DNA of 64,000 bases from Meconema thalassinum (taxonomy: Eukaryota; Arthropoda; Insecta; Orthoptera; Tettigoniidae): contig OX336393.1 of the NCBI GenBank assembly GCA_946902985.2, forward strand, positions 134,940,533-135,004,532, written 5' to 3'. This document shows positions 53,540 through 64,000 of this stretch, piece after piece. The notes under the pieces are model-generated. The model was not told where the DNA came from. It saw only the letters and a list, made by a program, of their open reading frames with translations, and made no database searches. Every line of letters starts with the position of its first letter. Within the stretch, counting starts at the first letter, position 1. The translations under genes were made by a program, and so were the position numbers.

Positions 53540-55908
53540 GTGAGAATGAATAAGAGAGGCATATATGCTCCTTAAATGTTGATTGCTTATTCCATAATCC
53601 CTTAACCTTTTTAGAACACCAATTACATTCGTAATTTTCTTTTTCACATTTGTGACATGATCATTCCAACTTAGGTTATTGTCCAAAGTTAGGCCTCAAT
53701 ATGTGTATTGTTTAACCCGTTCGATGGGCGCATTGCCAATTTTAACTATGTTGGAAGTGTTTGAACTGTAAGCTGGTTTATGAAATAGCATGTATTTTGT
53801 TTTTGAGGTGCTTATGATTAAATTATTTTTTGAAAGCCATGTTGTTAGTATATTTAGATCCTTTTGCATGTTCTCCATAATCCTTTGTTCACATGCGCTC
53901 TCGTAAAGTAGAAATATATCATCTGCAAATATAAATATTTTACCAGTAAACTCTAAATAACCTATATCATTAATAAATATCAGGAACAGCAATGGTCCAA
54001 GCACTGACCCTTGTGGGACACCGCATTTAACATCAGAGATGGACCCTTTAGTTTTATGAATATTAACATACGGTACTGCTTCCTGTTAGACAGGTAGTTT
54101 TTAAACCACTCAAAGGCTATTCCTCTAATTCCTGCATTTGATAATTTACTTAGCAACAAGATATGGTTAACTGTGTCAAATGCCTTAGCAAGATCTATAA
54201 ATAGTCCTGCTGCTATTTTATTGTTGTCTAATGCTTTATGTATAAGTGACACTACATCAAATGCTACTGAATCAGTGCTATGTTTGGGAAGGAAGCCATA
54301 CTGATATTTGAAGAATAAATTGTTTTTTGTTAGGAAATTCAGGACTTGTTTTTTGATTACTATTTCCAGTACTTTTACAAGTGAGTATAATATACACAAC
54401 TGTCTGTAATTACTGTGATTAGATACATCACCTTTTTTAAATACTGGCACCACTCTTGCTAATTTACATTTATCTGGTATTACTCCTGTTTGCAGTGACA
54501 AGTTAATTATATCAGCAAGCAATGGAGCCAGATGATTGGCACATCTCTTAAGGAGTATGTTATTTATTCCATCGTCTGTGTAATTATTTTTGTTCGCAAG
54601 GTTTTGAATGATTTGTTTAACCTCCGTCACATGTGTTGGTTTTATGTATAGTGAGTTACAGATCGTCTGGTTCGAAGGCAAAATTGGGTTCTTTGGAGTA
54701 AGATCTTTAACCAAGTTTTCTACAACATTTATGAAATACATGTTAAATGCTCTACATATATCTTGGCCAGAGGTGTATCGTACGTTTTCATATTCAATTT
54801 CTACAATGTTTCGTGTATTATGAGGTTTGCCAAGTATTTGATTTACTGCCTTCCACATTCCTTTCATCGTATTCCCTTCTCTAATTACATTGTTGTAGTA
54901 TAACTTTTTCAGTGCTCTTTTCATTCTAGTCACATCCCTACTACATTGTGTGTACTCATTAATGGTTTCAGTTGAAGGGTTTTTAGTTTTAGTTTTTGCA
55001 TACAAATTATTTTTTCTTTTTACCGCTTCCAGAAACTCATGTGTTACCCATGGATTATGTGTGCCTTTTACCTGCGGTTTTTGCTTAATATTTATACTAG
55101 CTGTCCTAAGTCCATAACTAATGTAATCACAAAGCTGATTATATGCTTCGTTGACGTCAGTAGATAGATTTGGCAATTTATTTTTTGAAAAGAAATTGTT
55201 CAGTTTGGCATAACTTATTTTCGTAAATGTTTGTATATTTGAACGATTATTGAATTGCGTACTCACTTCTGGTTGTGATGTAATTTCTAGAATTAAAATA
55301 TTATGATCACTAAGGTCACTCATAACATTATACAAATAGAAGTTATCATTGGCAAAGTTAGAATGTATATGGTCAATTAAAGTTGAAGAAGTAGGCGTTA
55401 TTCTTGTTGGCAGTCTTGTATTGCATGGATAAAAACTAAAGCAATTCAGTAAAGACGAATAGGCCCTGTGAATAATGCTGTCTTTTAGAAAATCTATATT
55501 ATCGTCTCCGATGAGTAGTGTGTTTGGGTTAGTATTGCAAAGTATGCGTTCAAGGTCAAGCATAAATTCGTTTGCATTAGTCTCCCTTGGGTTATAGTAA
55601 GAAATTACACTGTATCTTCTGTGTTTCTGAAATATTTAAATTTGAAGTATACTGTGATAACTATTAATGGTGTTAATAACCTTGGTTGCCCATTTTCTAG
55701 ATACATAAATTGACAGACCTCCTCCAGTCCCGTCTCGTGTTACATGGTGTGATTCAAAGCTTGGAATGTTATAATAGTGTGTTTCTTTGTCTGACAACCA
55801 ATTTTCTGTTATGACTATTAAATCTATTTCTAAAATCTCGTCAATAAGGAGCATAATATCCTCGAACTTATTCCGAACACTTCGTGCATTGATGTACTGT
55901 AGATACAT
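53540..55908 (-). pseudogene. CR1-like ORF2: endonuclease and reverse transcriptase
   Basis: An ATG at 55906-55908 (YLQYINARSVRNKF) opens the endonuclease: LIVITENWLSD, then GGGLSIYVSR. A TAA at 55636-55638 interrupts the frame, which continues with the endonuclease end (LLIGDDNIDF, SDLSDHNILILEI). Reverse transcriptase follows: VVPVFKKGD, YQYGFLPKHSTDSVAF, AAGLFIDLAKAFDTV. A frameshift near 54071 leads to GVPQGSVLGPLLF and the catalytic IFADD (53918-53929). A TGA at 53693-53695 is a further in-frame stop. The frame then runs to the LTR insertion at 53540. The rest is at 43849-44301. The full protein would have been about 940 residues. Confidence 0.92.
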
Positions 55909-56152
55909 TTAAATTTTGAATTCAAAATCTGATTTTTAGTCTGTAAATTATAGTTTTCTATAGAATCACAATGAATTTCAACAGAGCTTAATGTTTCGTT
56001 GTGTTTATAATCGTCTACGTCCATTAAATCTATAAAATGCAACTTTGGATGTGTGATACCTGCAGTACTTATTGTCCGTATTTTTTCTCGAGGTGGGCGA
56101 TCTTCGCTTCACTGCAGATGAGTGTGCTTGGGCCATCTCGAGCTTCCCGGAC

Positions 56153-56992
56153 TTAAATCTTGCAGTCTCTTGTCCAGGTTCCGAATATCTTCCCATTCTG
56201 CTTCAGGATCCGGCATCTTCTTGCAATGTAGTCGTTCCTGGGTGATAGGTGGTCATTTATAAAAATATTTCGTGTAGGGCAAGTCCAATGTCCTGGGTTG
56301 TTATAACTCTCTTCTGAATTCTCGCATTCACTATTTCATCCTTCTTTCACCTGTTAGTGAATTTCACTACGATTCGCCCCCACGTCCCCGCCTCTCGCCG
56401 GCAAACGATGAGCGACATCGATGTCGCGGAGTCCCAACTCAACACCCAATGCCCTGGAAGCTTGGATCACTAGGTCGTACACATTTTCCCTCGGCATTTC
56501 TGGAATTCCACTTAATATCAAATTGTTCCTACGCGTGTACTGCTTAAGGTCTTCTGACCCATCTAACGCTTGCTTCGTGTCATTGTTTATACTCGCCAAC
56601 GATTTTTCCATTTCCAGTGTTCTTTTCTTTATCTCATTTGTGAGGTTTTTGAAATCTTCAAACTGCTCGTTAATGAATTCCGTGGCTTGCTTAATTATTT
56701 TAAAGTCCTGCATGAAAGTGTTCCTTAGTTCATTTACAGACAACTGTATCTTTTCTGTAACCTCCTTCACCAAGTCACAATCACTGAAATTGAGTGGTGG
56801 GTGACAATCGTCGCGATTGCATTTCCACACCTTTTGCGGATCACTTTTTATAGACTCGTAAGCCTTCTTAGAAAGTCTTGTGCATTCCTTGTGGAAATTA
56901 CGCCCACAATCCCCTTCACAACTAACGAATTCCTCGCTATTTTTCACTTTTTTCCCGCACGGAGAACAAACATTACTAGCCATAGCCGCCAT
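56153..56992 (-). pseudogene. CR1-like ORF1 with PHD-type finger
   Basis: The frame starts at MAAMASNVCSPCGKKVKN. Residues about 9-58 form a PHD-type finger (CSPCG, CEGDCGRNFHKEC, WKCNRDDC). A coiled coil follows (about 70-150), then an RRM-like start (RRNNLILSGIPE, DIDVAHRLPARGG). A frameshift near 56375 ends this frame. One frame over, the domain continues (IVVKFTNR, a TGA, then KKDEIVNAR and IFINDHLSPRND) to TAA at 56153-56155. ORF1 proteins bind the LINE RNA. The finger may contact chromatin, but that is inferred from the fold only. Confidence 0.85.
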
Positions 56993-57170
56993 CTTAGTTC
57001 GCGCCTGTATATCTTATGCGCCTATACAGTCCACTAGAAGGTACACCTTCATACCATAACTCCCACGTTTTGGCAAAGGGCCTAACTAGAAATGTTAAAT
57101 TTGCGTGTGGATAACTAGCTAACCAATAATCGAAGGAAGTCGTTCAACGGTTTAAACGAAAGGGCGTAAT

Positions 57171-58037
57171 ATCCCATTTAGACGTCTCGGTCACGATCCC
57201 GATTATCTCTGATCTGGATAATGTCCAATCGCGATCAACGGCATTTGTCATTGGTACGTGTTCAGACGTCCCATCATGAAACAACAGGATAATCAAGTAA
57301 AACAGCGTGACATCGCAAAGGTCTGCCAACTTTTGAATTCCAAGTGTTATAGCAGAAATTTACAGTAGTTTGTTTCCTCCAGTTTTGAAGTATTTCAGCT
57401 ATTCTTTATACATAATTCAACCTGCTAATGTATATTCTTAAATATATACAAATCCTGAGGAGACGTATAGGCAAGGCCTACCCTTGGTGTGGAAATAAAA
57501 ATATTTTGAAATATTTATAAACAGATCTAGGCTAATTATTGCATAAATACTTCTTGTTCGTCCAGAGTTATTTGGCCCTATCGGAATCCCTTCTATGTCT
57601 ATGACAGTAAATTTATGTCTTTATTAATCGTCTCCATCGACTTTCCCCAACGCTAATATTGCTTTTCAGCGTTTAAACACTGGTATGTTTGTCTCCATCC
57701 ATCATTTCGTTTCTCTCAATCTTCATATATCTGATATCAACCAACATAAATACAACCATCATGGCCAACATTACGTACATCTCGCTTTCAAAACACAAGA
57801 TAATACAAAATGGCCATCATTTCCACTGCCTACTTCACTCACAGAGCTGGGGAATAGAACACACCGACGATCGCAATGGCCGCGAACGCGATTATCTCGT
57901 TGTGGGAACGGGATCGGGCTGATCTTGTTGGAGGGAAAGTTGATCGCGATAATGTTATCCTGTTGCGTTTAGACGTCCCAACTTAATCTGGATCGGCGCC
58001 TGATCGCGATCGCAACTGGGACGTCTAAACGGGGTAT
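57171..58037. mobile_element. 0.87-kb TIR element, non-autonomous
   Basis: Left TAATATCCCATTTAGACGTC and right (complement) TAATACCCCGTTTAGACGTC are inverted ends that continue with mismatches for about 30 bp (CGGTCACGATC against CAGTTGCGATC). The flanks left of it and right of it join into a repeat also seen near 43400. CG sits on both sides and may be the duplication, which would be unusual. Interior GATCGCGAT motifs recur. No transposase. Confidence 0.6.
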
Positions 58038-58310
58038 TACGCTTACTTTCTCTACGACAGGTCATTTCTCCAAATTTTGTCCAGCAGCGTTGGGGTGACA
58101 TTTTTGTAGAGACAAGCCTAATTCTGTTACGAAGCAGCCTATGACGTCATAGCAACGTTAGCTATTTTTAGAAGTCGTTTTTTCTGTGGTTGGTCTAGAA
58201 CTTCATTCTGGTTCCGTATTGATATACTAATTACGGTAGTATAAACAGGTTAAAAGTTCCGCCTGATCAATATTTTTTATTAATTAAGATCACTGTGTGG
58301 TCATTAATGG

Positions 58311-58354
58311 GACATGTTTCGAGGCCTAATTAATAGTTTTGGCCCCTTCATCAG
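58311..58354 (-). ncRNA. Hammerhead-like core, weak
   Basis: On the minus strand: CTGATGA, A, GGGGCC ... GGCCTC, GAAAC, ATGTC. It is a third example of the layout at 24586 and 43229, with one extra base after CUGAUGA. Stem I is very short. It is probably the end of a retroelement. Confidence 0.2.
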
Positions 58355-59940
58355 CCGATAAGACAGAGAACGATACACGAATATTTTTTTGCGTAGCACT
58401 TAAAATTCCCTTAAAATTGAATCTTGTATGGTGCACCATAAAGAGAGATTGAAACATTTTACGCCTAATATGAGTTATGTCCTAGGGGAAGTGCCCGTTT
58501 TGAAGGTGAAACCATGGCGAGGTGTCTGTATGTCGTAAACTATAATTGCTTTACTGTAGTTCTATTTCATATTTCGGTAATTTATAACTTTTATTCTGCG
58601 TGATTTTATTTCTTTCGCGTGTACTTGCTCTCTCCCGATATTTTTCCTCCGCCCTTTGTACGCGTGCAATTGATGGTGAGTTTTTGTTTTGTATGGTAGT
58701 ATTATTTTCATTTATTTTTGATAACGTAGTTTTTGTACTTTAAGGGTTGAATGTTATGTATGTGGGCTGTCTTCATTCTGCTCTGGAGCGCGTGATGGTG
58801 GGTTTGCCTACCGTACAGGAGGCACCATTGTGTCTGCCATTCAGAGTGCATTTTATCGTTAAGAATAACATGAATAGGATTGCAGATTATTTGTCCTTGC
58901 TTCCCGTAATACTTTGTTCTTTATCTTAAAAGTTCACAAAAGGAGGTCTCACCATTGATATTTTGCTGGTGACCTAATCTGTGATATTCTTGTACCTATG
59001 TGTGCCAATTTCGCGCATTACATATTTTCGTCGTCTTTGTATGTGCTCTTATCTTCTACGCATACTTTCAACTTTTAACGTATATTTTTGGTGTTGCCGA
59101 TAATTTAACGTAACTTTTTCCTTTCGTTTAAATTCCTATTTTCTCGTAACTCACTTGATCTTGCATGTGCCTCCTCGTCTTTCTTCCTCACGCCTCTCCT
59201 CCCTCTCTCCGCTCTCCACCCCGTTCTGAACCATTGCACCCCCTCCTATTTGTTCATCCTTTTTGACACTCTTTGTCTACATTTTGTAACGTATCTTGAC
59301 TTCGTTGAGTGTAGTCGTTTCTACGTTTTGTCTTGTTAACTAATTACGACATACTTACAGTTAGTTATCGTTTTATCTTGCCTTGAACGCGTTACCTTAA
59401 CTTATTTTATTTTATTTCATTTTAATGTAATTTAATTTAGCATATTTTCGATTTTATATCTCATAAATATTGTGGTTAATTTGCTGGACATCTCTTCTTT
59501 CTTTTAACATCTCTGGGATCGTTGTACATTGTGATAGTTATTTTAATCATTTTATTTTGGCTAAGTATCTCTGGTTTTGCGTCCTGCCTTATTTTAATTT
59601 TAGTACTGTAACAATACTCACCTTCTTCGAGTTGTGTCTGGTTTTTGCTATATTTTAGTCCGTCAGTCTTATTAGCGTACTTGCGACGTTAATACGACCT
59701 ACACGGCCTCTGATTTAAATTTGTTCATCTTTGCAAATTTAACATTTCTAGTTAGGCCCTTTGGATTTTGCTGTAGTTTATTTTTTTATATAGCTGTCCC
59801 CCTTCTTTTTGGGATTGTTTTCTGGTTTGCCATTTAAAATTCGGGCCCAGCGAAAGCCAAACAAGACTGCGATCTCCCCCGTTTTTCTTTCTTCTATTTT
59901 TCTATTTTATATTTCTTCGGGGATAGGGGAAGAGCTCCAG
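58355..59940. other. No gene recognised
   Basis: T-rich, C/T-biased DNA with only short frames. It lies where pol of the gag at 59941-61245 would be expected, but no polymerase or integrase motif is visible in any frame. Confidence 0.5.
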
Positions 59941-61245
59941 CTACGTTTCCACTGACGTCTGCTGTGTACGTAAGTATATGTTTATCACTATTATTCCATC
60001 TAAGTTGCGTACATGCATTAGCGGGACAACCTGCACATGCTCCTTCGGTGCAGTGGGGCAGTTCCACGATGACCGCAGCACCGGTCCAATCTAGTTCTCC
60101 TGGTTCTTGATTTCATTCTTGCAGCAGTTTCTCACATGACTTAGTTCACCACAGTTCCAGCAGCGTATCTCCCTTCTCCGGTGCGGACCGTCGTTGCACG
60201 GCAAAAGTTTCGAGACGATCCGTTCGACCTACTGGTCCATGGACTCTTCCTCGTCGATGCATCGCAGCCGTGCGTTCATCCTTGATGTGTGCGTGACAGC
60301 CTCGAACTCCAATGCACGTGCCAACGTGTCCACCAACGTCTGAGGATGAGCAAGACGGAGGTTTCGTTGCAGTTCCGGTTCGTTCACGCTCATAAGGAAG
60401 GTTCCCATAGACAGCCGCTCGAAGATATCATTCGGGGCGGAAGGGTAGGCCACCCGGAAAAGACGAGCGATATCCGCCTCGAATTCCTGCAGTGTCTCTC
60501 CGCGTTTCTGTCGTCTGTTAATCAGCTGTCTTTGATAGACTTGCTGTAGACGTTTGTCCCCATACCTTATTTCCAATCTTGCCACCAGGGATGTGTAATC
60601 CTTTTGCTCGTTGTCTGGAATGGTCTGTAGAATATTCAGAGCGTCTCCTCGGAGAGCAGTTGCCCGGCTAACGGCTTTATGTGCTTCTGTCCATCCGTTG
60701 GCAATAGGTGCTGCCTCGAACTGCTTCAGGTACGAGGACCATAGGGCTGTCCTATCATACGTGGGTGGCTTTATATGGAAGCTCCTAACATTGATTGCGC
60801 TTGCTTGTTTAGTTTCGTTGGTACCTGTTTCCATGGTCTTCTGGAGGAAATCAATTTTTTCTTCTATGGTGGTAATTTTTAACTGGACATTCTTTTCAAC
60901 TTTCTCAAGCTCCACTCTGAACGCCCCAGATTTTTCGTAAATTCTTTTTTCTAACTTGTCTTCCAACCGCTGGTGAATCTCCACCATCATTCCTTCGAGT
61001 AACCTTGAAGTTTCAGTTCGGTTTCTGAAAATTTCACTTATCTTTTCTTCTAGCAGTATGGAGCTATCGGCATGGTTCTTAATCATCTCGGCAAGGTCCT
61101 TCATGCTTGTGGCTCTTTCCAACAGGGGTGAATCTGGACCTTCAGCCTCCAAGGCCGAGCGAAGTCGCATCTGCAAAACGGTCTTGTTTCTAGTAGTGTG
61201 TAGATTGCGTTCTTCCAGCTCCTGATTCAGTTCAAGACCCGTCAT
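59941..61245 (-). pseudogene. LTR-retrotransposon gag with SAP-like N-terminus
   Basis: The first ATG in frame is at 61243-61245 (MTGLELNQELEERNLHTTRN), a SAP-like helix-extended-loop-helix. A coiled region follows (EEKISEIFRNR, LEKVEKNVQLKITTIEEKID). The capsid-like gag core is intact: IKPPTYDRTALWSSYLKQFE, ANGWTEAHKAV, LRGDALNIL, YGDKRLQQVYQRQLINR and FEADIARLFRVAYPSA. TAG at 60229-60231 interrupts, then the same frame gives one zinc knuckle (CWNCGELSHVRNCC, 60121-60165). A short LDGIIVINIYLR stretch like a retropepsin start precedes TAG at 59941-59943. Nothing of pol follows. Gag would package the element RNA. The pattern is Ty3/gypsy-like. Confidence 0.82.
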
Positions 61246-61325
61246 TTCACTTAATTTTACTCTCGCAGTAGAACGAAAACAGTTACAAACTTCAAAAATA
61301 GAAGTCACGCTCACGGCCAATTACT

Positions 61326-61343
61326 ATCCTACTTCTGACACCA
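61326..61343 (-). other. Primer-binding site of LTR element
   Basis: TGGTGTCAGAAGTAGGAT on the minus strand, 80 bases upstream of the gag ATG. TGG pairs with a tRNA 3' CCA. An LTR end (TACATCA, complement at 61349) lies just before it. The second LTR was not found, so the element is truncated at its 3' side. Confidence 0.6.
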
Positions 61344-61387
61344 ATAGTGATGTATAGAACTAGCACCGATCGAGCGCACTGCTGTTG

Positions 61388-61661
61388 TCTTAGACCATAA
61401 ATTCAATAGATGGCTGATGACGTCACATTGTTGAAACCAACATCTCGATCAGCTGACTGAAGGGAACTGCGGATAGTGATAATAGAATTATCCAATATGG
61501 AGCTCCTTTTGTATTCCTTGACGTTGCTTAGCATTCGCCATTAGCCAATTGTAGTCGGTCTTGAGTCATTACCCTTCAGTCAGCTGATCGAGATGTTGGT
61601 TTCACGTCACAGTACAGGCGCAGTGTGGCAATGCGCCCTCTATTGTATTTATGCTCTAAGG
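61388..61661. repeat. Foldback repeat with perfect 28-bp inner arms
   Basis: CCAACATCTCGATCAGCTGA and onward (to CTGAAGGG) at about 61438-61465 is perfectly mirrored at about 61566-61593, around a 100-bp spacer. The outer arms (CTTAGACCATAAATTCAATA against complement of TATTGTATTTATGCTCTAAG) also pair with mismatches. It sits between the gag element and the THAP element and may be an end structure of the latter. Confidence 0.75.
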
Positions 61662-61763
61662 CTGTTGTACTGGGTAAGCGCAAGGCGCTCTTCAGTTGTC
61701 TTCTGTGTTCTCATGCCGCTATATCTACGAATTTAAGTTGTTTAAACTGTTATTTTCGTGACT

Positions 61764-62255
61764 ATGCCGAGCTATTGAGTGTTCCTCTTTGCAAACATCA
61801 GGGAAGCCCGTTTTTGTTTGACCAATTTCCACTAAACAAAGAAATGAGGAAGAAATGGTTACATGCTATTAGAAGAAAAAATTTCGGTTGGAAACATCTG
61901 ACCGAAAATATTAAAGTGTGTTCACATCATTTTCAACCTGATGACTTCACGAAAACTGTGTTGGGTAAGTGTGATGTACAAAGGGAAATAATTCCTATTT
62001 TGTACCTATAAACTGATTAGACATTTCGATAACAACCACTGAATTTATGCGTTTGTATTTGAAGGTGAGAGAGCAAGATTAAAACCGGGCACTGTTCCAT
62101 CGCCTTTTCCGCGGACCACGAACACTACAAAATACGGAAGAGGCCATACACAAGAACATTGCCGTATTTCCATGGTAAGCCTACAATATCGGAATCTGCA
62201 GAAAACATATCCATTGAAGTACGGGAAGAAATCGTCAATATACACGAAGAAGTGA
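61764..62255 (+). pseudogene. THAP-domain protein fragment (two exons, frameshifted)
   Basis: An ATG at 61764 (MPSY) is followed after one lost base near 61777 by SVPLCKHQGSPFLFDQFPLN, KEMRKKWLHAIRRKN and VCSHHFQPDDF. This is a THAP zinc finger with the C2CH order, the HHF box and a basic middle. GT donor at 61965 and AG at 62063-62064 allow splicing in phase to ERARLKPGTVPSPFP, matching the AVPTIF-like box that ends THAP domains. The frame stops at TGA 62253-62255. The THAP domain would bind the element's ends. The lesion and absent catalytic part make it a pseudogene. Confidence 0.75.
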
Positions 62256-63026
62256 ATGTAACATTTGTGACTCCCATTTTCAAAGACATCAATACTCGGA
62301 CAAATACTTCAAGAATAATTGTCGGAACATTAAGTTACAAACGTACTATGGTTGGTTTCTTGAAAACAGAATTAATCTTCAACTTCCATCTGCCCGACTG
62401 AGAATGTGGTAGCGACTGACTTCTACATTCTTGATACATAGTCAGATGAATAGAAACGGTTCGTGGCTCTAAAGCAGGGATTCTCCAACTTTTAAAAAAA
62501 TCTACTCCTACGTCTTTTCCAAGGGGGTACGGGAACGATTCTTATTGAGAAATTGACAAAATGACATAAGAACCAAACGTTGCAATGTATTTTCGAGGTA
62601 TACATTACCGGTATCAACTTTCTTTTATTATGTTTACCTTAAAACACGACAGTTTGATGTAAGCTATCAACCTAAAAAAAAGACACGAATCGAAGTCTAT
62701 AAGCAAGGGGAGCAAGTGAATATTTAAATCTCTATTTATGATTTTAGTCTTATGGAGGTATATTAACAATATAGGCCTACGATACTCAAGTAATTGTAAT
62801 CTTTAGGAGAAAGCATGCTGAATAATAAAGCGTGTTAGAATTTTGTTATTACCGCCGTATTAATATTCTTCCTCCTCCCGCTAGTTTTAGCGACTCTAGT
62901 CCGTAGCTAATTTTGCAAATGTATAACGCTTAAACGATGAAGATCGTCCATAATATATTAGGGTATATACCTATAGAATTAATTAATCTAGTCTTGGAGT
63001 AAAATTAGAGAAGATATTATAATTTA

Positions 63027-63335
63027 TGTTGTGTATTTACATGAACATTCTAGAAAGTGCTATGTTAAAATGAACATTCTAGTCAGTGTTGTGTATTTAG
63101 GCTACTTGAGTTAACACGAACATTCTAGTCACTATGCCCAGAACATTCCAATCTGGAACATTCGATTCTGAAACTTTCCAGCTACTATGTATATATGCAC
63201 CCGCGGACTGTAGACGATAGTTCCGCTCAAGTTAGTTCACATTGTGTATCGTTGTGTATCGACTAGTGTTTAATAAACCGTTGTGTTATATTAACAAGTG
63301 TATTTTATTTATCTTGTATCTCCCACGATATAACA
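63027..63335 (+). repeat. Solo LTR, 309 bp
   Basis: It begins TGTTGTGTATTTACATG and ends CACGATATAACA. ATTTA is duplicated at 63022-63026 and 63336-63340. A TATA-like TATATA near 63190 and AATAAA at 63272-63277 fit the promoter and poly(A) signal of an LTR. GAACATTCTAG recurs upstream as a possible enhancer repeat. It arose by recombination between two LTRs. Confidence 0.85.
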
Positions 63336-63431
63336 ATTTACTTAAGCTTAGAAATCTCGGTCACAATCGATACATTTCTCGCAGCTGACTGGGAGAAACA
63401 TAAGACGATCGCCTTGCGCTTACCCAGTACT

Positions 63432-64000
63432 ACACATTGAACTCTAGGTAATACTGGAATGCCGACTGTATGTGACCCTGCCATCGTAATGTACAGGCCG
63501 TAAGGCTCCTACTGTGACGTCACGCCTAGGGTCGTTATAGTCGCAGCAGCAAGTCAGATAGCTCCCTTCATACGCAGGCTCTTCAAACCTAATATAAATT
63601 ACGCTCCCGCTCAAGACGTAGAAAAATAGCAATGCTATTTAGGGCTGATTGGCACTTCCATCCGTTACCACTACATACGCCTAATTATCGCTCCGCTTGT
63701 TCGAATCCGGCCTATGTAGCTGGGCATTTTGCGAGTGAACAAAGTAGTACATTGCCGGTACATTTACTAAGACGTTGAAACACACAAACGGGGCTAAATT
63801 GCAGTATTTTGACGTCGAGAATAAGATCTATTCTTGGCCATTTTCTCGTTGTTCACCGCTTTGAAAAGGTTTATGGTAGATGCCTGAGAAAACCCCACAT
63901 CACTCTTGGCTATTCAACAGATCACGTCCTAAACTGCTCGTGGATAACAAAGCACAATGTAACCTATCTCTAACTGTAATCAATACACAGGCCACCCTTA
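63432..64000. other. No gene recognised
   Basis: GGAATGCCGACTGTATG near 63460 is also found near 5893, so part of this is a dispersed repeat. Only short frames. Confidence 0.4.

Larger units (their letters stand above)
43689..57060 (-). mobile_element. CR1-like LINE split by an LTR element
   Basis: The minus-strand LINE has PHD-finger ORF1 (56992-56153) and ORF2 (55908 to 53540, then 44301 to 43849). Its 3' end is an AAATA-type tail (TTTATTTATTTA on the plus strand, 43695-43722). A 9.2-kb LTR element interrupts it at 44307-53539. Joining the flanks across the GTGAG duplication keeps the ORF2 frame. A PHD-type finger in ORF1 and the reverse-transcriptase motifs point to CR1. The 5' border is approximate. 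Confidence 0.88.
61669..63431 (+). mobile_element. P-like element with THAP exon
   Basis: GTACTGGGTAAGCGCAAGGC at 61669 (one more paired G follows) is perfectly mirrored by the complement ending at 63431. A THAP DNA-binding exon lies just inside the left end, as in P-element transposases. A solo LTR (63027-63335) is inserted near the right end. No 8-bp duplication flush with these repeats was found; CTCTAAGG on the left and CTCTAGG on the right are similar but not adjacent. No catalytic domain remains, so it is a short non-autonomous derivative. Confidence 0.6.

Noticed and set aside
61348..63340. Pairing the solo LTR at 63027 with the gag element as its 5' LTR
   Set aside because: Its ends (TGTTGTG ... 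ATATAACA) do not match the LTR end beside the primer-binding site (TACATCA), it lies on the opposite strand, and its own ATTTA duplication shows a separate insertion.

Overview
The window looks like a gene-poor, repeat-saturated stretch of an arthropod (probably insect) nuclear genome. The evidence is spliceosomal GT-AG junctions, tRNA-derived SINEs, interstitial arrays of the insect telomere motif TTAGG, and many insect-type transposons (Tc1, piggyBac, Transib, P/THAP, CR1-like LINEs, gag-bearing LTR elements). A large, repeat-rich genome is inferred; the species cannot be named. No conserved host gene was recognised. The only non-transposon coding candidates are a two-exon mini-ORF at the left edge, an unrecognised 283-codon ORF and an acidic 175-residue ORF.

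Layout. 1-3180: mini-ORF, a SINE and an orphan ORF. 3181-6596: an AT-rich dispersed repeat carrying a dead Tc1 element, then a SINE with a 14-bp target duplication. 6597-37002: one 30.4-kb inverted-repeat element. It has AG...CT termini, a 6-bp target duplication (CACCTT) and a matching empty site at about 3562. Termini and duplication fit Maverick/Polinton, but no Maverick gene is visible, and the arms are built of tandem sub-repeats as in foldback elements. Its left arm holds a Transib element (8380-13774) whose ends carry the V(D)J heptamer CACAGTG; that Transib contains a piggyBac and a SINE. Two LTR-like insertions without coding capacity (14786-19321 and 30636-33788) interrupt the arms. 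The core holds a 315-bp satellite inside a short-TIR element, a 1.6-kb palindrome bearing TTAGG-like arrays and 'gggagcaaat' minisatellites, the acidic ORF, and a tRNA-Leu-like sequence.

38461-43140: a minus-strand two-ORF LINE whose ORF1 carries a 2A-like motif and is separated from ORF2 by one in-frame UAA. 43689-57060: a minus-strand CR1-like LINE (PHD-finger ORF1) split by a 9.2-kb gag-only LTR element (44307-53539, duplication GTGAG). One LTR of that element is itself interrupted by a 1-kb TIR element with a 9-bp duplication. 57171-58037: another TIR element. 59941-61343: a truncated LTR-retrotransposon gag with a primer-binding site. 61388-63431: a foldback repeat and a P-like THAP-domain element carrying a solo LTR.

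The genes do not form a pathway; the window is a nested record of successive insertions. Most coding remnants have one or a few lesions (single stops, frameshifts), while several insertions still have intact target duplications, so many are fairly recent. All family assignments come from motifs and termini read by eye; no database search was possible.
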